Source: Zonotrichia leucophrys gambelii (lineage: Eukaryota > Chordata > Aves > Passeriformes > Passerellidae). Taken from it: a DNA stretch of 64,000 bases. The stretch covers positions 11,987,038-12,051,037 of the forward strand of contig NC_088173.1 of assembly GCF_028769735.1 (NCBI RefSeq). Direction: 5' to 3'. Positions 25,313 to 36,590 of the stretch are shown here, piece by piece. A program made the translations under genes and the position numbers. Numbering within the stretch: position 1 is the first letter of the stretch; each line of letters starts with the position of its first letter. The notes beneath the pieces were generated by a model. The model did no database searches and was not told the DNA's origin. It saw nothing but the letters and a program-made list of their open reading frames with translations.

Positions 25313-28300
25313 GAAAGTTTAAAATTTTCTGACCAGAAAACACAAGAAAGGAAAATACCTGTGAAATCTGGTCAACACACTTTAGAGATAAGTTTCAAAT
25401 TTTAAAGTCAGCAGAGCTCCTAGTGAGATTTTTATGGAGAAGTCAGTAGGCTCTCAGAGGTGTTTTCTAGTCCGCAGTTGACACAGCCACTGGGGCTGTT
25501 GAAATGTTCTTCACTCATTCAGTACTCTTATACAACCTTTGAGCACTCAAATACCTTTTTGTGTGTGCTGTCAGGAAGTTTGTTTCCATGATTTTCAAGT
25601 TAGAGATTTGGGTTGCTGGAATAATTTGAAGCAGTTTTCGTGATATCTCTATTAGAAATTATATAAATAATTAATTTTGCTGTAATAGCTTTGCCATAAA
25701 GGCTTGAAAAAATAATGAAAATCGAATATATATATTGAAGACATTTACACTCCCAGTTCTGATGCTCATTTGCATTGTCAAGGTTACAGTTCCTTGTATG
25801 GCCTGTTGTTGTATCTGACTTTCTTTGACTTTTCTAGACTAGCTCTAGCTCCTGGTAAAAATATTTCTAAGCATAAAAGTTCTAAAATCTTTGTATCTGA
25901 TTTTTGAGAGCTACCTAATTCAAGTTATTCCTCAGCAATTACAAAGATAGGAATATTGTTTAATTCATTGCAACTGAAGACATTTAACCAAATGTTCATA
26001 AATAGTAGCTGGGAATTTAAATAGGGAATGTAACACTTTATTGCATAATTCAGCTGAATCAGAAATTTTAAGATGATTTACAGCTCTGAGGTATTTAGTT
26101 AGCCTCATCATTATCATATTTGAATGGCTCTTTAAAGTAATGGGAGTGGAAACAGAGCAATTAATCGTTCCAGTGCAGCAAAATATGTATAAAAAGTCAC
26201 TGAATTTCTTTACTCGTTCACGTCCCCTTTGAAATGGCCCTTTAAATTGTTTTTAATTTTACAAATTACATTTAATGTACAGCTTTTTTTTTTAATACAG
26301 AGAAAATTAATACTCTAGCTTATTTCACATGTAGATATAGCAGCAGTACACTAATTAGACTGAAGTTTACTAGAATTTAGATGCAATTCTATTGTTTCAT
26401 GTACTTTTTCCTGCCAAGAAATGCACTTATTCTGAGTGAACCACTAGAGTCCCACACTAGTTTTGTTTCTTCTACTGTCAGAAATGCTGTTAGTCTAATG
26501 TCAAAACAAGGAGCAGTCAAAATAGGCTGTGACTTATATCTATATGGTGCAGCAGGAGTTGGATACCACTGAATTATCCTCATTTTTGCCTTCAGTCAGC
26601 ACAGTGTCCTTTGAGAATGAAAACTTTTGAAAGTATAAAATTCAAGATCATTACAGATTAAACGTTTGTTTCAGTATGGTGCATGATTTCAAAGGATCCA
26701 CTTGTATCCTTTCTCTTTCAATGTCCCCATGCACAAATAATAAAATGAAAAAAAAAGCCTAATAACAATCTTCTACCATGAATAGACATTCACTTTGTTT
26801 CTACATTTAATTGAGTCAAATTTAAGTATTGTGTGATTCATTTGAAGAGAAATTGTCTTTAGATGACCAGCTACTAGGAAAAACAATAAATGAAAATTTA
26901 AAATCACTTAATTAACTTCTTGCATTGAAAATAAAATTCCTGGCTGATTACATATGCTGAAAGGATTGAAAAATCATAGACATAAATAGAAGATTTCATT
27001 TATTTAGCTTTAATTTCAAGAAAAGTTTCCAAGGAAAAAAAATTTTTAATACAAAGATATATATGAGGTTAGGTTTTAGAAGCATCTGAGAGAAGATTTC
27101 AGTGAAATAAAAGTGTCTGCTGGTGTCAAATGGGACCATATAAAAATTGACATAAAAATTGTGAAGGGACCAATATATTCTCTAAACCTGTATGGAACAG
27201 GAATCTCAAAAGCCAATGGCAAAATTGTTGTTGATGTCCTATGTGGAAAAGACTTGATGAATGTTTCAGCTGGTGAATCAGTAAGTTTGCTCATAAATAA
27301 GCAAACAGGGAGGTAGGGGAAGACGTAGTTATGCTTGTGTTGTAAAAGTTTTGCAAAATATTTGTGGCCAAGGTAGAACATGGACTGAAACAAATCAGAG
27401 AAGATGCTTCTACAGCAAGGTTTTCCAGGTACCATTTTTCATGACACCAATGGAAAAGTGAGAAAAAATAAAAATCAGGATTATGTAGGAGTGGCTATCA
27501 GCAGGTGATGGCTATGACAGCTGTGTGCCACATCTTTTATTTTGCTATAGGAAGAAGAAAGAAAGTAAATGGACTTATTATTTTTTTAAGCTGAATAAGG
27601 GAAAAGCAAAAAACCACCCAAATGACCAAAGAAAACTAAAGAAAACATAGTGTACCCCACTTGCATTTTTTTTTAAGAATCATTATAAGTACCCTATTTT
27701 CTGTCATTTGCATGAAATTAAAATGTTATTAATGAGAACATCTTTTGAATATTTGGACAAACAAAAAAAAATAGATGTTGAGAATCAATCACAATATTTT
27801 CAGGAAAAGGAAAAAACTGTAGACTGGGTTTTCACATCAGTATAATCAAGGTGTTAAGTCTGATCCATTTAAAAAACAGAAGACCCTTGGTCAAAGGACA
27901 AGTGATAATGCTAGGCAAAATTTGATTAGTTCCAATTAAGGCAGACTAAGGCCTCTTTGTCACTATACTAATAAAAGTTTTTACAGCAATTGTTGATTCA
28001 AAAAAATTTTCTCATAAAATGCTCAACGCACGCACACACACGCACACAGACAAACCCCATTATGATAAAAAGTAACTCAGATTAAATTAATGATTCACTC
28101 TTATTTTGCAAAAATAGAAATAATCATATAAGTTTCAAGGTTTTGTATAGGTTAAATTGCACTATAATGATGACAACACAAGTTATTAAGTGTCAATTTA
28201 TATACTCGGATTACACTATTGTTATTTATCTAGAAGTATTTTGAAATCAAAGCCTTATTTTATATTTTTGAGACGTTTAAGACTGCTTTAAGTAATTTTA

Positions 28301-28479
28301 TTCATATAAAGCTGTCCATTTCCTCAGACACAAATGAAGAACTGAAGTGAAATTTTCCTGCCATGCTAATAAGAGCAATTTTCCAGGAGACATTCAGGCC
28401 AAAAGAGACACTGAATTTAGGTTTCTCACAGAAAGAATTTCCATTTCTAAGTGATTAAAGGGTATACACAATCTTTCTG
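25313..28479. other. Non-coding DNA with one weak exon candidate
   Basis: The tract is AT-rich. About 26040-26290 reads as complex, low-repeat sequence with a homeodomain-like ATTAATCG near 26160 and could be conserved non-coding DNA. About 27080-27316 is open on the plus strand for 79 codons while 27076-27435 is open on the minus strand for 119 codons. A GTAAGT at 27278 would be a good splice donor for the plus frame, but the possible acceptors (AG ending at 27079 or 27102) lack a good pyrimidine tract. I do not recognise either translation. A short CA-rich repeat lies at 28026-28049. Confidence 0.5.
28026..28049. repeat. Short (CA)n-type microsatellite
   Basis: CACGCACACACACGCACACA is an imperfect CA dinucleotide tract with CG interruptions. 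It is short and interrupted, so probably stable. Confidence 0.85.
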
Positions 28480-28720
28480 GTTGCACTTTTAAACAGCTAC
28501 TGCTGTGATTGCTGCCAAGCCAATTTTACAGCTGTAAAATGTTTTGAAAAACACTTGTTAAAGGCACATGAGAACATCAGCAGCATTATGGCTCCTTCTG
28601 CAATCCATATAAGCCTTTTGCATGGAATGTGGGGACTTGCTCAGGGCGGGTGAGTTTTACACCTGTAAACATTCAAAGCTCTGAGTTTTTGTAGCACTGT
28701 GCAGCAAACAGAGATGCCCT
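28480..28720. promoter_or_regulatory. Candidate conserved regulatory island with paired E-boxes
   Basis: This stretch is less AT-rich and more complex than its flanks and has no long open frame. It contains a perfect 18-bp palindrome, ATTTTACAGCTGTAAAAT (28523-28540), centred on the E-box CAGCTG. About 130 bases further on, GTTTTACACCTGTAAAC (28654-28670) has the same TTTTACA-core-TGTAAA layout around CACCTG, a ZEB/Snail/TCF4-type E-box. Two diverged copies of one dyad in a short interval suggest a bHLH or zinc-finger enhancer, but conservation has not been tested. Confidence 0.25.
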
Positions 28721-31215
28721 GAGAGAAAGCTGTGTTGGAAGCTCAGGGGGAAGAGATGTGCTTTTGTGACACAATGTTGGGTAAGGTCACAAATTCAGAT
28801 CGATGTGCTTCAGCTTTGCTTACATACCTAAGCATGCTAGAGTGATTGGCTGCAATCTGAAATCTGGACAATTTCCATATGCAACTAGAGAGCTTTGAGG
28901 ATGTGGTATCTTTGTTCCTTTTTGAAAAAGACAAAATGCTTATTTGATATAAATAGCACAAGCAATATGGCTCAGACCATAAAAGTCAGAGACAGCTGTG
29001 CAATTAGTAGACATATAACAATAAATGCAAATGCTGCTGGTACTAACCTACATATATCACAGTAATTAACAAGAGTCCTTTCTTTGAGTAATAAATGTAA
29101 AAAAAAAGTGGAAACTTACAAATTTGTGAGTTTCTTTTGTTTGGAAGATAACCACATTCAATACATAGTTGTGTGTATTCAGATTTATAATGCTCATTCC
29201 ACTAGAGTTAAGTTTCTACTTCATACATATAATTACAGCATTATAATCTCATTGTGCCCACGTTGTCATGAAAACCTGAGGCTGCTTTCTCTGCTGCCTT
29301 GTATGGCCACAAAACATGCCAAAACCTACCAAATTTTTACTTTCATAAACACTAAATCTTCAAAATCACATATTAGTCATGACACATATCAGATTGCTAA
29401 AAATATATCAACAGCAGGAAATGAAAATGCACTACTGTTAAATTGGTAAAATGAATTTATATAGGGGAAATTATTTTCTAATGTTATAATGTGTGGTATA
29501 TGCCAGGATTTATTCCAGGATATGCCAGAATATAATTTATTTGTGACATATTCTTATTCTATCTTTGATGCACAAAAGATGAATGAAAATATGGACACCA
29601 CATTGCTCAGGCTTCTTTTGAATGAAATTGAACTTTTTGTTTTTCTGATAAAGTGACAATGTCAAGTAATTCAAATAGTTTTCAGTCTTACAGACTCTAA
29701 AATAATAGTAATCATACATATTAAAAATTTCAACTTACTTTAATGATGACTACTGTGATACAGGAGACAAAAAAAGCTGGAAAAAAGTCAAAACTGTGAT
29801 TTTCAGCATCATGCCATGAGATAAAAAAGGGGAAATTTCCAGAATTAAAGCACTTAATAAATCTAATTTCCTATAATGTTTCTATATATTTATTATTACT
29901 GAATATGTATTTTCCAGCTGAGCTATTTTGAATATACTCAGTGTTAAAGGAATTAACAGAAGAGAAACTAAATGTGAGGACTTCCTTGAGGCTTTTCTCA
30001 AAGTGCAAAGAACACTAGCAACCTTGAACTGGATATTCTCATTTTAGAGTCTGTTAATAAAGAAGTCCATGTGCTCCTCTCATGAACTGGTCATGGCTTT
30101 CTGTTCCTTTGTCTGAAAGTGTTTCCATGCTGATCTTTTTGAAGAACACAACCAGCCTGGCATCGGCTGGATGAGCATTTGCTTATCGATGGGCATCATG
30201 TACAACAAATTAATCCAGTTTCAAGTTTTACTTTAATTTCACAGTCCTGGACGCAGACAACGTGGGTTTAGTTTAGGTAATTCCCAGGGCAAACTGAAAC
30301 TACAATTACTGTCAGTGATAGCATACTTTGAGTGTCCCTACTGGTACCAATAGCCAGACACCCTCTGCTATACTGTGATTTGAGAATAAATTTTCTTTAA
30401 TTGGACAAAACCCCTTGGAAAGTGGTGCTGATTTATTTAATTTTTAGACTTAGTTTCTCTTCTGTACTTTTGTTGGAAACAGAAGTTTCCAACTTCTGGA
30501 AAACAAGTTATAAGTTGCTACAGAAGTTTAAATTCTCAGGTAGACACATTTTATTCTACCAAGGACTGCACTCTTTAACTACCAGGTGCCTGAAAGTGTG
30601 TCTGTCAATAGACCTGAGTAGGCCTTTTCCATCTGGCCACACACAGTTGTACTTTTAGGTAAATGCTTTCAAGACAAAATATTTGTAAGGAATATTTGTT
30701 TTTCTTCTTCCTGCCCCTCAGTTAAAGGCTCTCAGAAGCTGTTAAAAAAACGCAAGTACTCTGACTTCATCCTAATCAACTTCAAATACAAATGACTGAG
30801 GCTGCAGACTTTCTCAAGCAGAAAGCACAGAAAATTGCTACAAAACCCCCTTCTGCTCTTTCAGCAATACCACTGAATAAAAAAAGAATTAATTGCATGG
30901 ATGTTAAACAAACTTTGCAGAACATTTTATTTATTTGTACAGTACAGTACTCTCTAGACAATTTAGAGTTCTCATTTGTGTAATTAACCTATTGATCCAC
31001 ACAAAAAAAAATTACACAAACAATAAATATCTCTAAAAAGTGACCTATTTCAATGAATGTGAATATTGATTTCATTGTTTGAAGTGCTGCACAAAAAATG
31101 TCTAAAAAAGAAATAAATAATAATATATGCCAAGCATCCAGGAAATCCTTCTCTCTTGTCCTTTTATTAGCTCCCAGCCCACTTCAATTTTTAATCAAAC
31201 TTTGATTTTGACAGA

Positions 31216-31235
31216 TTTTGGTGATCACACCAAAA
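31216..31235. repeat. Perfect 8-bp stem hairpin
   Basis: TTTTGGTG (31216-31223) and CACCAAAA (31228-31235) form a perfect stem around ATCA. GTGATCAC inside it is itself an 8-bp palindrome. No transcriptional context is visible. Confidence 0.6.
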
Positions 31236-31478
31236 GCCTAAACCATAGATACAGATCCAAAACATTTTAATTATGGAATGTCTCTCCAGTCTTTATGCCA
31301 GCACCATGCCTTTGAAGTTTTCAGGCTTATAAGAAAATTGGTCTTTGAGATGGCACAGGTTGTTTTATAGCTGTTGTTCTTAAAGAATGATTTTTATGTT
31401 CCTTTTCGAGAAGGTAGTAAAATCAGAGACATTTTGGCTACACCTGCATTTTTGTACAACATAGTTGATAATTTTCAA

Positions 31479-31519
31479 AGCTGTTAAAAATTTACTTAGC
31501 TGTTAATAAAAATTTACTT
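31479..31519. repeat. Short tandem duplication
   Basis: AGCTGTTAAAAATTTACTT at 31479-31497 is followed directly by a second copy at 31498-31519 that differs by a 3-base insertion within its A/T-rich middle. This looks like a local replication-slippage duplication. Confidence 0.75.
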
Positions 31520-34500
31520 GTTGCATGATTCTGAAGCAACTCTTTTGACAATCAGGAAAACAAAGTTGCTGACAGGTTTAGCTTATTGTCTCCTGGCTGT
31601 GGGCTAACTGCTAGCTGGCTCTGACATCTGCTCTTCAGTGCTTGTGCAGTGTTCCATGCACTCTTCTGGGGGACAGCTTGATTTATACTGTCAGACACGA
31701 TAAAAGCAATATTTCTGCCTCTCTATGGCTGCAAATCCACCATCCAAGACAGCAATGACACTTGAATATAAGACATTCATGCTTTTGCTGGTCCTCCTGT
31801 CCCATGAAATGGATGTACCATTTCTGAGATGACTGGTTATCTTGGATTGAGATAATTATAGCATTTATGACATGTATGTGCTCTTAGACAGCCCTAATGC
31901 AAAAAAGGTTAAGTAAATGAAGTTATGTGATGACAGATGCACTCTCGTTAATTGATTGACTACTTTAAAGAAATTTGCAGCACTAAGTTGCTAAAATTGT
32001 TCTGCATGTTGCTATCAGAACTACTAGCCCTTAACTAATGAAAGAGCTTAGCAGAATGGTTCTCAATTATTTTTTTTCCACGTGGACTGCAATTTACTAA
32101 AAGCTACACTCTCAGAGATCCCCTGTTCTCTTGTTAATAACATTTCCCTAAATTGCTTGCAAAACCTGCTTACATAGGAGAAAAAAATGGAAAGCAATTT
32201 TCTTCTTATTTCTTTTTGTTACTGCTAAATCCCATGTAAAACCAAAGACTAAGACCTGGGAGGAATGAAGCTCTTAATCCAACTTTGAAGCAGAATTTTG
32301 TGCCCAAAGAAGCATGAACTTGCTTATCTCACTAGTCATAGTAGTTTGAAGGTGTTGGCATCAATGCCATGGGGTTTTAAAAGTTTTTAATAATATTATA
32401 TTTCATAAATGTTAAAGTAATACTTGATCAATGCTGGAAATGAAGTATGAAACTGTATGAAACTTTCATGCTGTAGTTGAAACCTTCATTCCTGAATTTT
32501 AATTGTCAGGCTGTAGTCATTCTGAGTGAGTAAATGCTGCTTTGTACTCCCTGCCACAGCTATCAGGGAAATGTCGCAGCACTGGGTTCCTTGTGGAAGC
32601 AGTGTATTCATAGATCCCTGTATATGCTCTGTCTGTGAAGGGTGGGAATTACTATGCCTACAAAGGAAACAGTGCTATTCCTAGCCCATGTCACCCATTG
32701 CTCAGCTCCAGGTATCTATTGATATTGGAGAAGGAAGTGGCTGGCATATCTCTGCCCTTTTGCCACCACTTTCCCAGTCAGAGAGGTCAGAATGAATTGC
32801 AACATATCTGGCCTGTGATACAGCCCTACAAATTGCTGGGTTTGTTGCCAAAACTGTGACAGAAACACTTTTTGTTAGAAACAAGAACTGAAACTGAGCA
32901 GTTTGATTCCCAGCTCGTATATGAACTTCCTAGATTTGGCAAACTATTCCCTTTTGTTAGCTGGCAAGTGAGGCTGGTACTTGCAACAAGTGTAATAAAG
33001 ATAGTTGCCTGTACTTTTGAAATATCTTCATCTTCCCTAATAAAAGATCCAATAAAATAAATGCAACTTTACATATATGTATATTTATCTAAACAGATTT
33101 CTGTAGAGGAAGTTACACAAAGCTTGAACTTACAGTGGCTTTTTAGGCTGTGTAATTGCTTTAAATATGGCAGCTGGTGCTTTTTAAACAGCGTTTAAAT
33201 AACTAGACCTCTCGAAATTGTCCTTCAGAGTATGTGAGGGAGAGATTATTTAACAGAGAGAAATGACCAATAATTTCTAATGCAAGTTTTAACCCACTCT
33301 CTGGGGAAGACAGGTTGCATTTTGGGCAAGTGATTTTACCTGCCAGTCATACAGATGTCATTCAAAGTGATCCTCCTCAACTCCTGACATACCATGGGAA
33401 TCATCATTTTCTGTCTGGCAAAAGCAGAGATATAAAACTCTACTGACTCTACAAAAACCTGACTCTGTGGTGGGGAAGGAATGACTAGAATGTAAGGGAG
33501 GGAGTTTGTGCTTGAAAAGGCCTCAACATTTAAATTAGACAAAGAATAATAATTAAAAAAAGTAAACAGGAAAAAACTATATGTGAAACAATTTATAAAG
33601 TTGTCAGTTCACTATCTGTGTCACCTCTTGAAACAGTAGCAAATGAAGAACTATTTTTCCTTGGCTCTTCACAGCAGCAGAATCCAAACTGGGCCCTTAT
33701 CTGGTCTAGCAGAGTACAGTTTTACAGGATTATTTCAGTACACCTTAAAACCTACTTTGACTTTGCTTTTCCTTTGCTGGACATTGCAGAGGCTCTGAGT
33801 ATTTAAAATCTGATGAGTTTCACAGCACTATGTTTTAGGGAAAAAAGAAGGCTCTCTGTGGGTATACATTTGTCTGAAATGTAAAGAATAACTATGTGTA
33901 CAAGGACTGGTGCTGATGCAAATGTGAGAATTTAATGTGGAAAGGGACCCAGCCAAGGCAAACAGAATGGCACTGCCAGCTCATGCCCCTTCTTTATGTG
34001 ATACATGTGCAGCCTTTTAGCCTGCAGACAGAAACTAAAATTCAGTTGCCCTCTTATATATTCACAATCACGTTCATCTACGCGTAATATATTTCTCACC
34101 ATTTTTAAATCCTAAGTACACATACTTTACCTTCTTTGGCCCTGACTGACATAAATTTTCTATAGACAACTAAGAATATGTTAAATTATATTAATGTGGT
34201 AAAGCTGTAAGCAAAAACTATACAATGAAACTCAAAACATAAACAAGAGAACTCATGGAGTATATAATCTTAAAGCTGGGATATTAGAAACAATATTGTT
34301 TTGTTTGTTCAGTAATGTCATGAAATGGAATAATGTGCCATTTCATTAATGTTACCTAATACAAAAACACATACAATTGTCAAGGTGCACAAATTACATC
34401 AGCATCACAAAATTTCTATGAGTTAAGATTCTTTATTAAACCTCACTAGTGCTTTTTGTTTACAGAATTGAAACTAGAATTACATGTAGACATTAACTTA

Positions 34501-35524
34501 AAATATAAAATAATGAAGACTTGAATAAATTTTCCCAGGTATTTTTCTGCCTACACTATTGTAATGCTTTTGTTTTTTTGGAACAAATACCCTTTACCTA
34601 AATATGGTAGCTCTGTGTAATTTTACAGAAGTTCATATTTTTTTGTCTTTAATCTTTCCTGAGGGTATATTTATCTTTTCCACAGAGAAGCAAATGCATA
34701 TTTTCACTATGTTACAAAACATAGAAAGAAAAAGTTGATGAAAAATAAATCTCCTAAGAGGATAATTTTCAGACATGATTATAGTTCATATTTAAAGAAA
34801 ACATCATATGGAAAAGTCTAATTTAAAGGAATGAAAGATAATTGTGAAGATGAACAACACACTAGACAGTACAAGCAGTCACAAAAGTTGACAGATTCAA
34901 AGGACTGATGTCTCCATAGCCTTCTCAAAGGATGCAGAGCAAGACTGGTTGTCATTTGCTGTCACTGTGATGGAGGACTCTCTTTTAAAGTAGAAGGAGA
35001 GCATAACAAGAAGGGATTAAGACATAATTCTAATTTAACTATATCTTCCCTTCTTACACACATGATTCATGTTCCTAATTAATGCCAATTAGAGCTGAAC
35101 TCAGTACTATACAGTGATTAATTCTTTTTTGGCATTGCAAAGAGTGCACATAAGAACATAACTACTACTTATGAATAGCACTATGCTAAAAGGTAATTTT
35201 TTAATGTCAATGTCAGCATTTCCTTCCCTTACTGAATTTTCAGAAGGAACACATCAGACTCTTTCTACAATCACAGTACTTCAGATCTTAGGCAAGAGGA
35301 TTAATATTTTTACTAAATCTTGAATATTTTTTTCATACAGTGATGTTCATCTTCACATAGAGAAGCTTTAAAGACTTCTGACTCTTCATAATCTGTGAAT
35401 CTTCACAAGAAAGCCTTTATCAAAATTACTCATCTATGGGTCAAATTTAAGGTCACTTTCTGTAATTTCTGCACTAATCCATAGTTTGGATACAATATTT
35501 AAACTTGACTGAACTTTCATTTTC

Positions 35525-35833
35525 AGGAAAGCACTTAGGACTAAAATGAGGGTGGAAGTTCTCTCTTCACAGGAAGCCATACGGAGAAGCAAGAGTCAAG
35601 AGGTACAAGGTACAGCATAAGAAGTTTCAAAAGTAATCATGAGGAAGGAATTTTTTACAGAGAAAGCAGTCATTTATTTGAACAACCTTCCCACAGACAT
35701 GGCAGAATCCCCATCACAGGAGGCTTTAAAGATGTGATTGGACATAGTGCTGGTCTCCTCTAGGCTCCCTTTCCATTAAAGGTTGGACCAGATGATCTTT
35801 TGAGGTCCCTTCCAGCCTAGGCTATAATCTTAT
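35525..35833 (+). mobile_element. CR1 LINE 3'-end fragment
   Basis: This plus-strand CR1 tail is moderately diverged. The order of landmarks matches the family: a degenerate 'GTACAAGGTACAGC...AGAAGTTTC' block, CATGAGGAAGGAATTTTTTAC, a 'GAACAACCTTCCCACAGAC' block, an 'AGGAGGCTTTAAAGATG' block, and finally GGTTGGACCAGATGATC followed by GAGGTCCCTTCCAGCCTAGG. After the end, 'CTATAATCTTATTAATACTTA' replaces the usual terminal octamer repeat and is degenerate. Only the last 300 bp or so survive, so no reverse transcriptase is present. Confidence 0.88.
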
Positions 35834-36494
35834 TAATACTTACAGAGTAAGTAGCTTTCATCTTGGGCTGTTGCTGGAAGTCTTCACAACTCTTTTCCCC
35901 TTGGTATGTTGTGTCCAGTGTACCATCACCATGCCAGCCTGGTTAAAACAACATGGTATGTGGTAGAGAGGGGTGAGCAATGCCCTGAATCAGCCACAAG
36001 ACTGGCTAGGCTCAAGCCTGTAAATCTTGCTGGGCTGCTGTCACACACCCAGTTTTGATCAGCTCATATTTGAGACAGATCAGTCATATCAGTCTGGAAA
36101 CGATCACACAGACAAGTTCTCTGAGTGCTTGCAATATGCATGAGGGGAAGAGAGCTGTATTTTGTACAATAAATGACACAAATGGGGATTTGAGGTGATA
36201 AATACCAAGATGAGAGATTTCACCACCTGGATTGGCAGTAAGGCAAACATCACAGCTTTGAAAACTTCTTGGATATGATAACTGAGAGAGAATCTTAAAT
36301 TTCAGACTAAACTTTGCATAGATGGAAGATGTTATCTGTAAAAGCAGAACATGAGAAAATGTGCATCAGTTAGGAGTGCATCTATTGTTTTGGCCTCTGC
36401 CGAAAGGTGGCAGGAGCCATAATATTTATGTAAGAAGAATAAAACTGGTGAGATAACAATTCAACTGCTCAAAAGCTTTGAATGATGAATAACA
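35834..36494. other. Non-coding DNA between CR1 tail and tandem hairpin repeat
   Basis: Moderately complex sequence with no open frame of note. Its slightly higher GC content (for example 35880-36060) differs from the general background and could be older repeat sequence, but I recognise no family. Confidence 0.5.
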
Positions 36495-36590
36495 AGATAA
36501 TGCCCAAAAGATTGGGCATTAGATAATGCTCAGAAGATAATGCCCAAAAGATTGGGCATTAGATAATGCTCAGGAGATAATGTCCAAAAA
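36495..36590. repeat. 40-bp tandem repeat, 2.4 copies, each with a hairpin
   Basis: Unit 1 runs 36495-36534 and unit 2 36535-36574, with only one difference (CAGA versus CAGG at the end). A partial third copy runs 36575-36590 with one substitution. Each full unit holds TGCCCAAAAGATTGGGCA, a perfect 7-bp stem (TGCCCAA/TTGGGCA) around AAGA. Each also repeats AGATAATG twice internally, so a still shorter ancestral duplication is visible. The near identity of units 1 and 2 points to recent duplication or homogenisation. Confidence 0.95.

Larger units (their letters stand above)
28721..35524. other. Unique AT-rich non-coding DNA, no gene seen
   Basis: The longest frame is 121 codons (29084-29449). 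Its translation is rich in K, I, Y and H with no domain-like pattern, and a frame this long is expected by chance. A perfect hairpin lies at 31216-31235 and a short tandem duplication at 31479-31519. Several stretches such as 30060-30300 and 32530-32900 are moderately GC-rich but give no recognisable protein or repeat. Confidence 0.65.

Noticed and set aside
29084..29449. Longest open frame, 121 codons, plus strand
   Set aside because: Length is within chance expectation for six frames of AT-rich DNA. The translation shows no family-like motif, no signal peptide and no membrane pattern, and there is no promoter or splice context.
36495..36590. CRISPR-like array
   Set aside because: Units are contiguous with no unique spacers, and the sequence is vertebrate in character.
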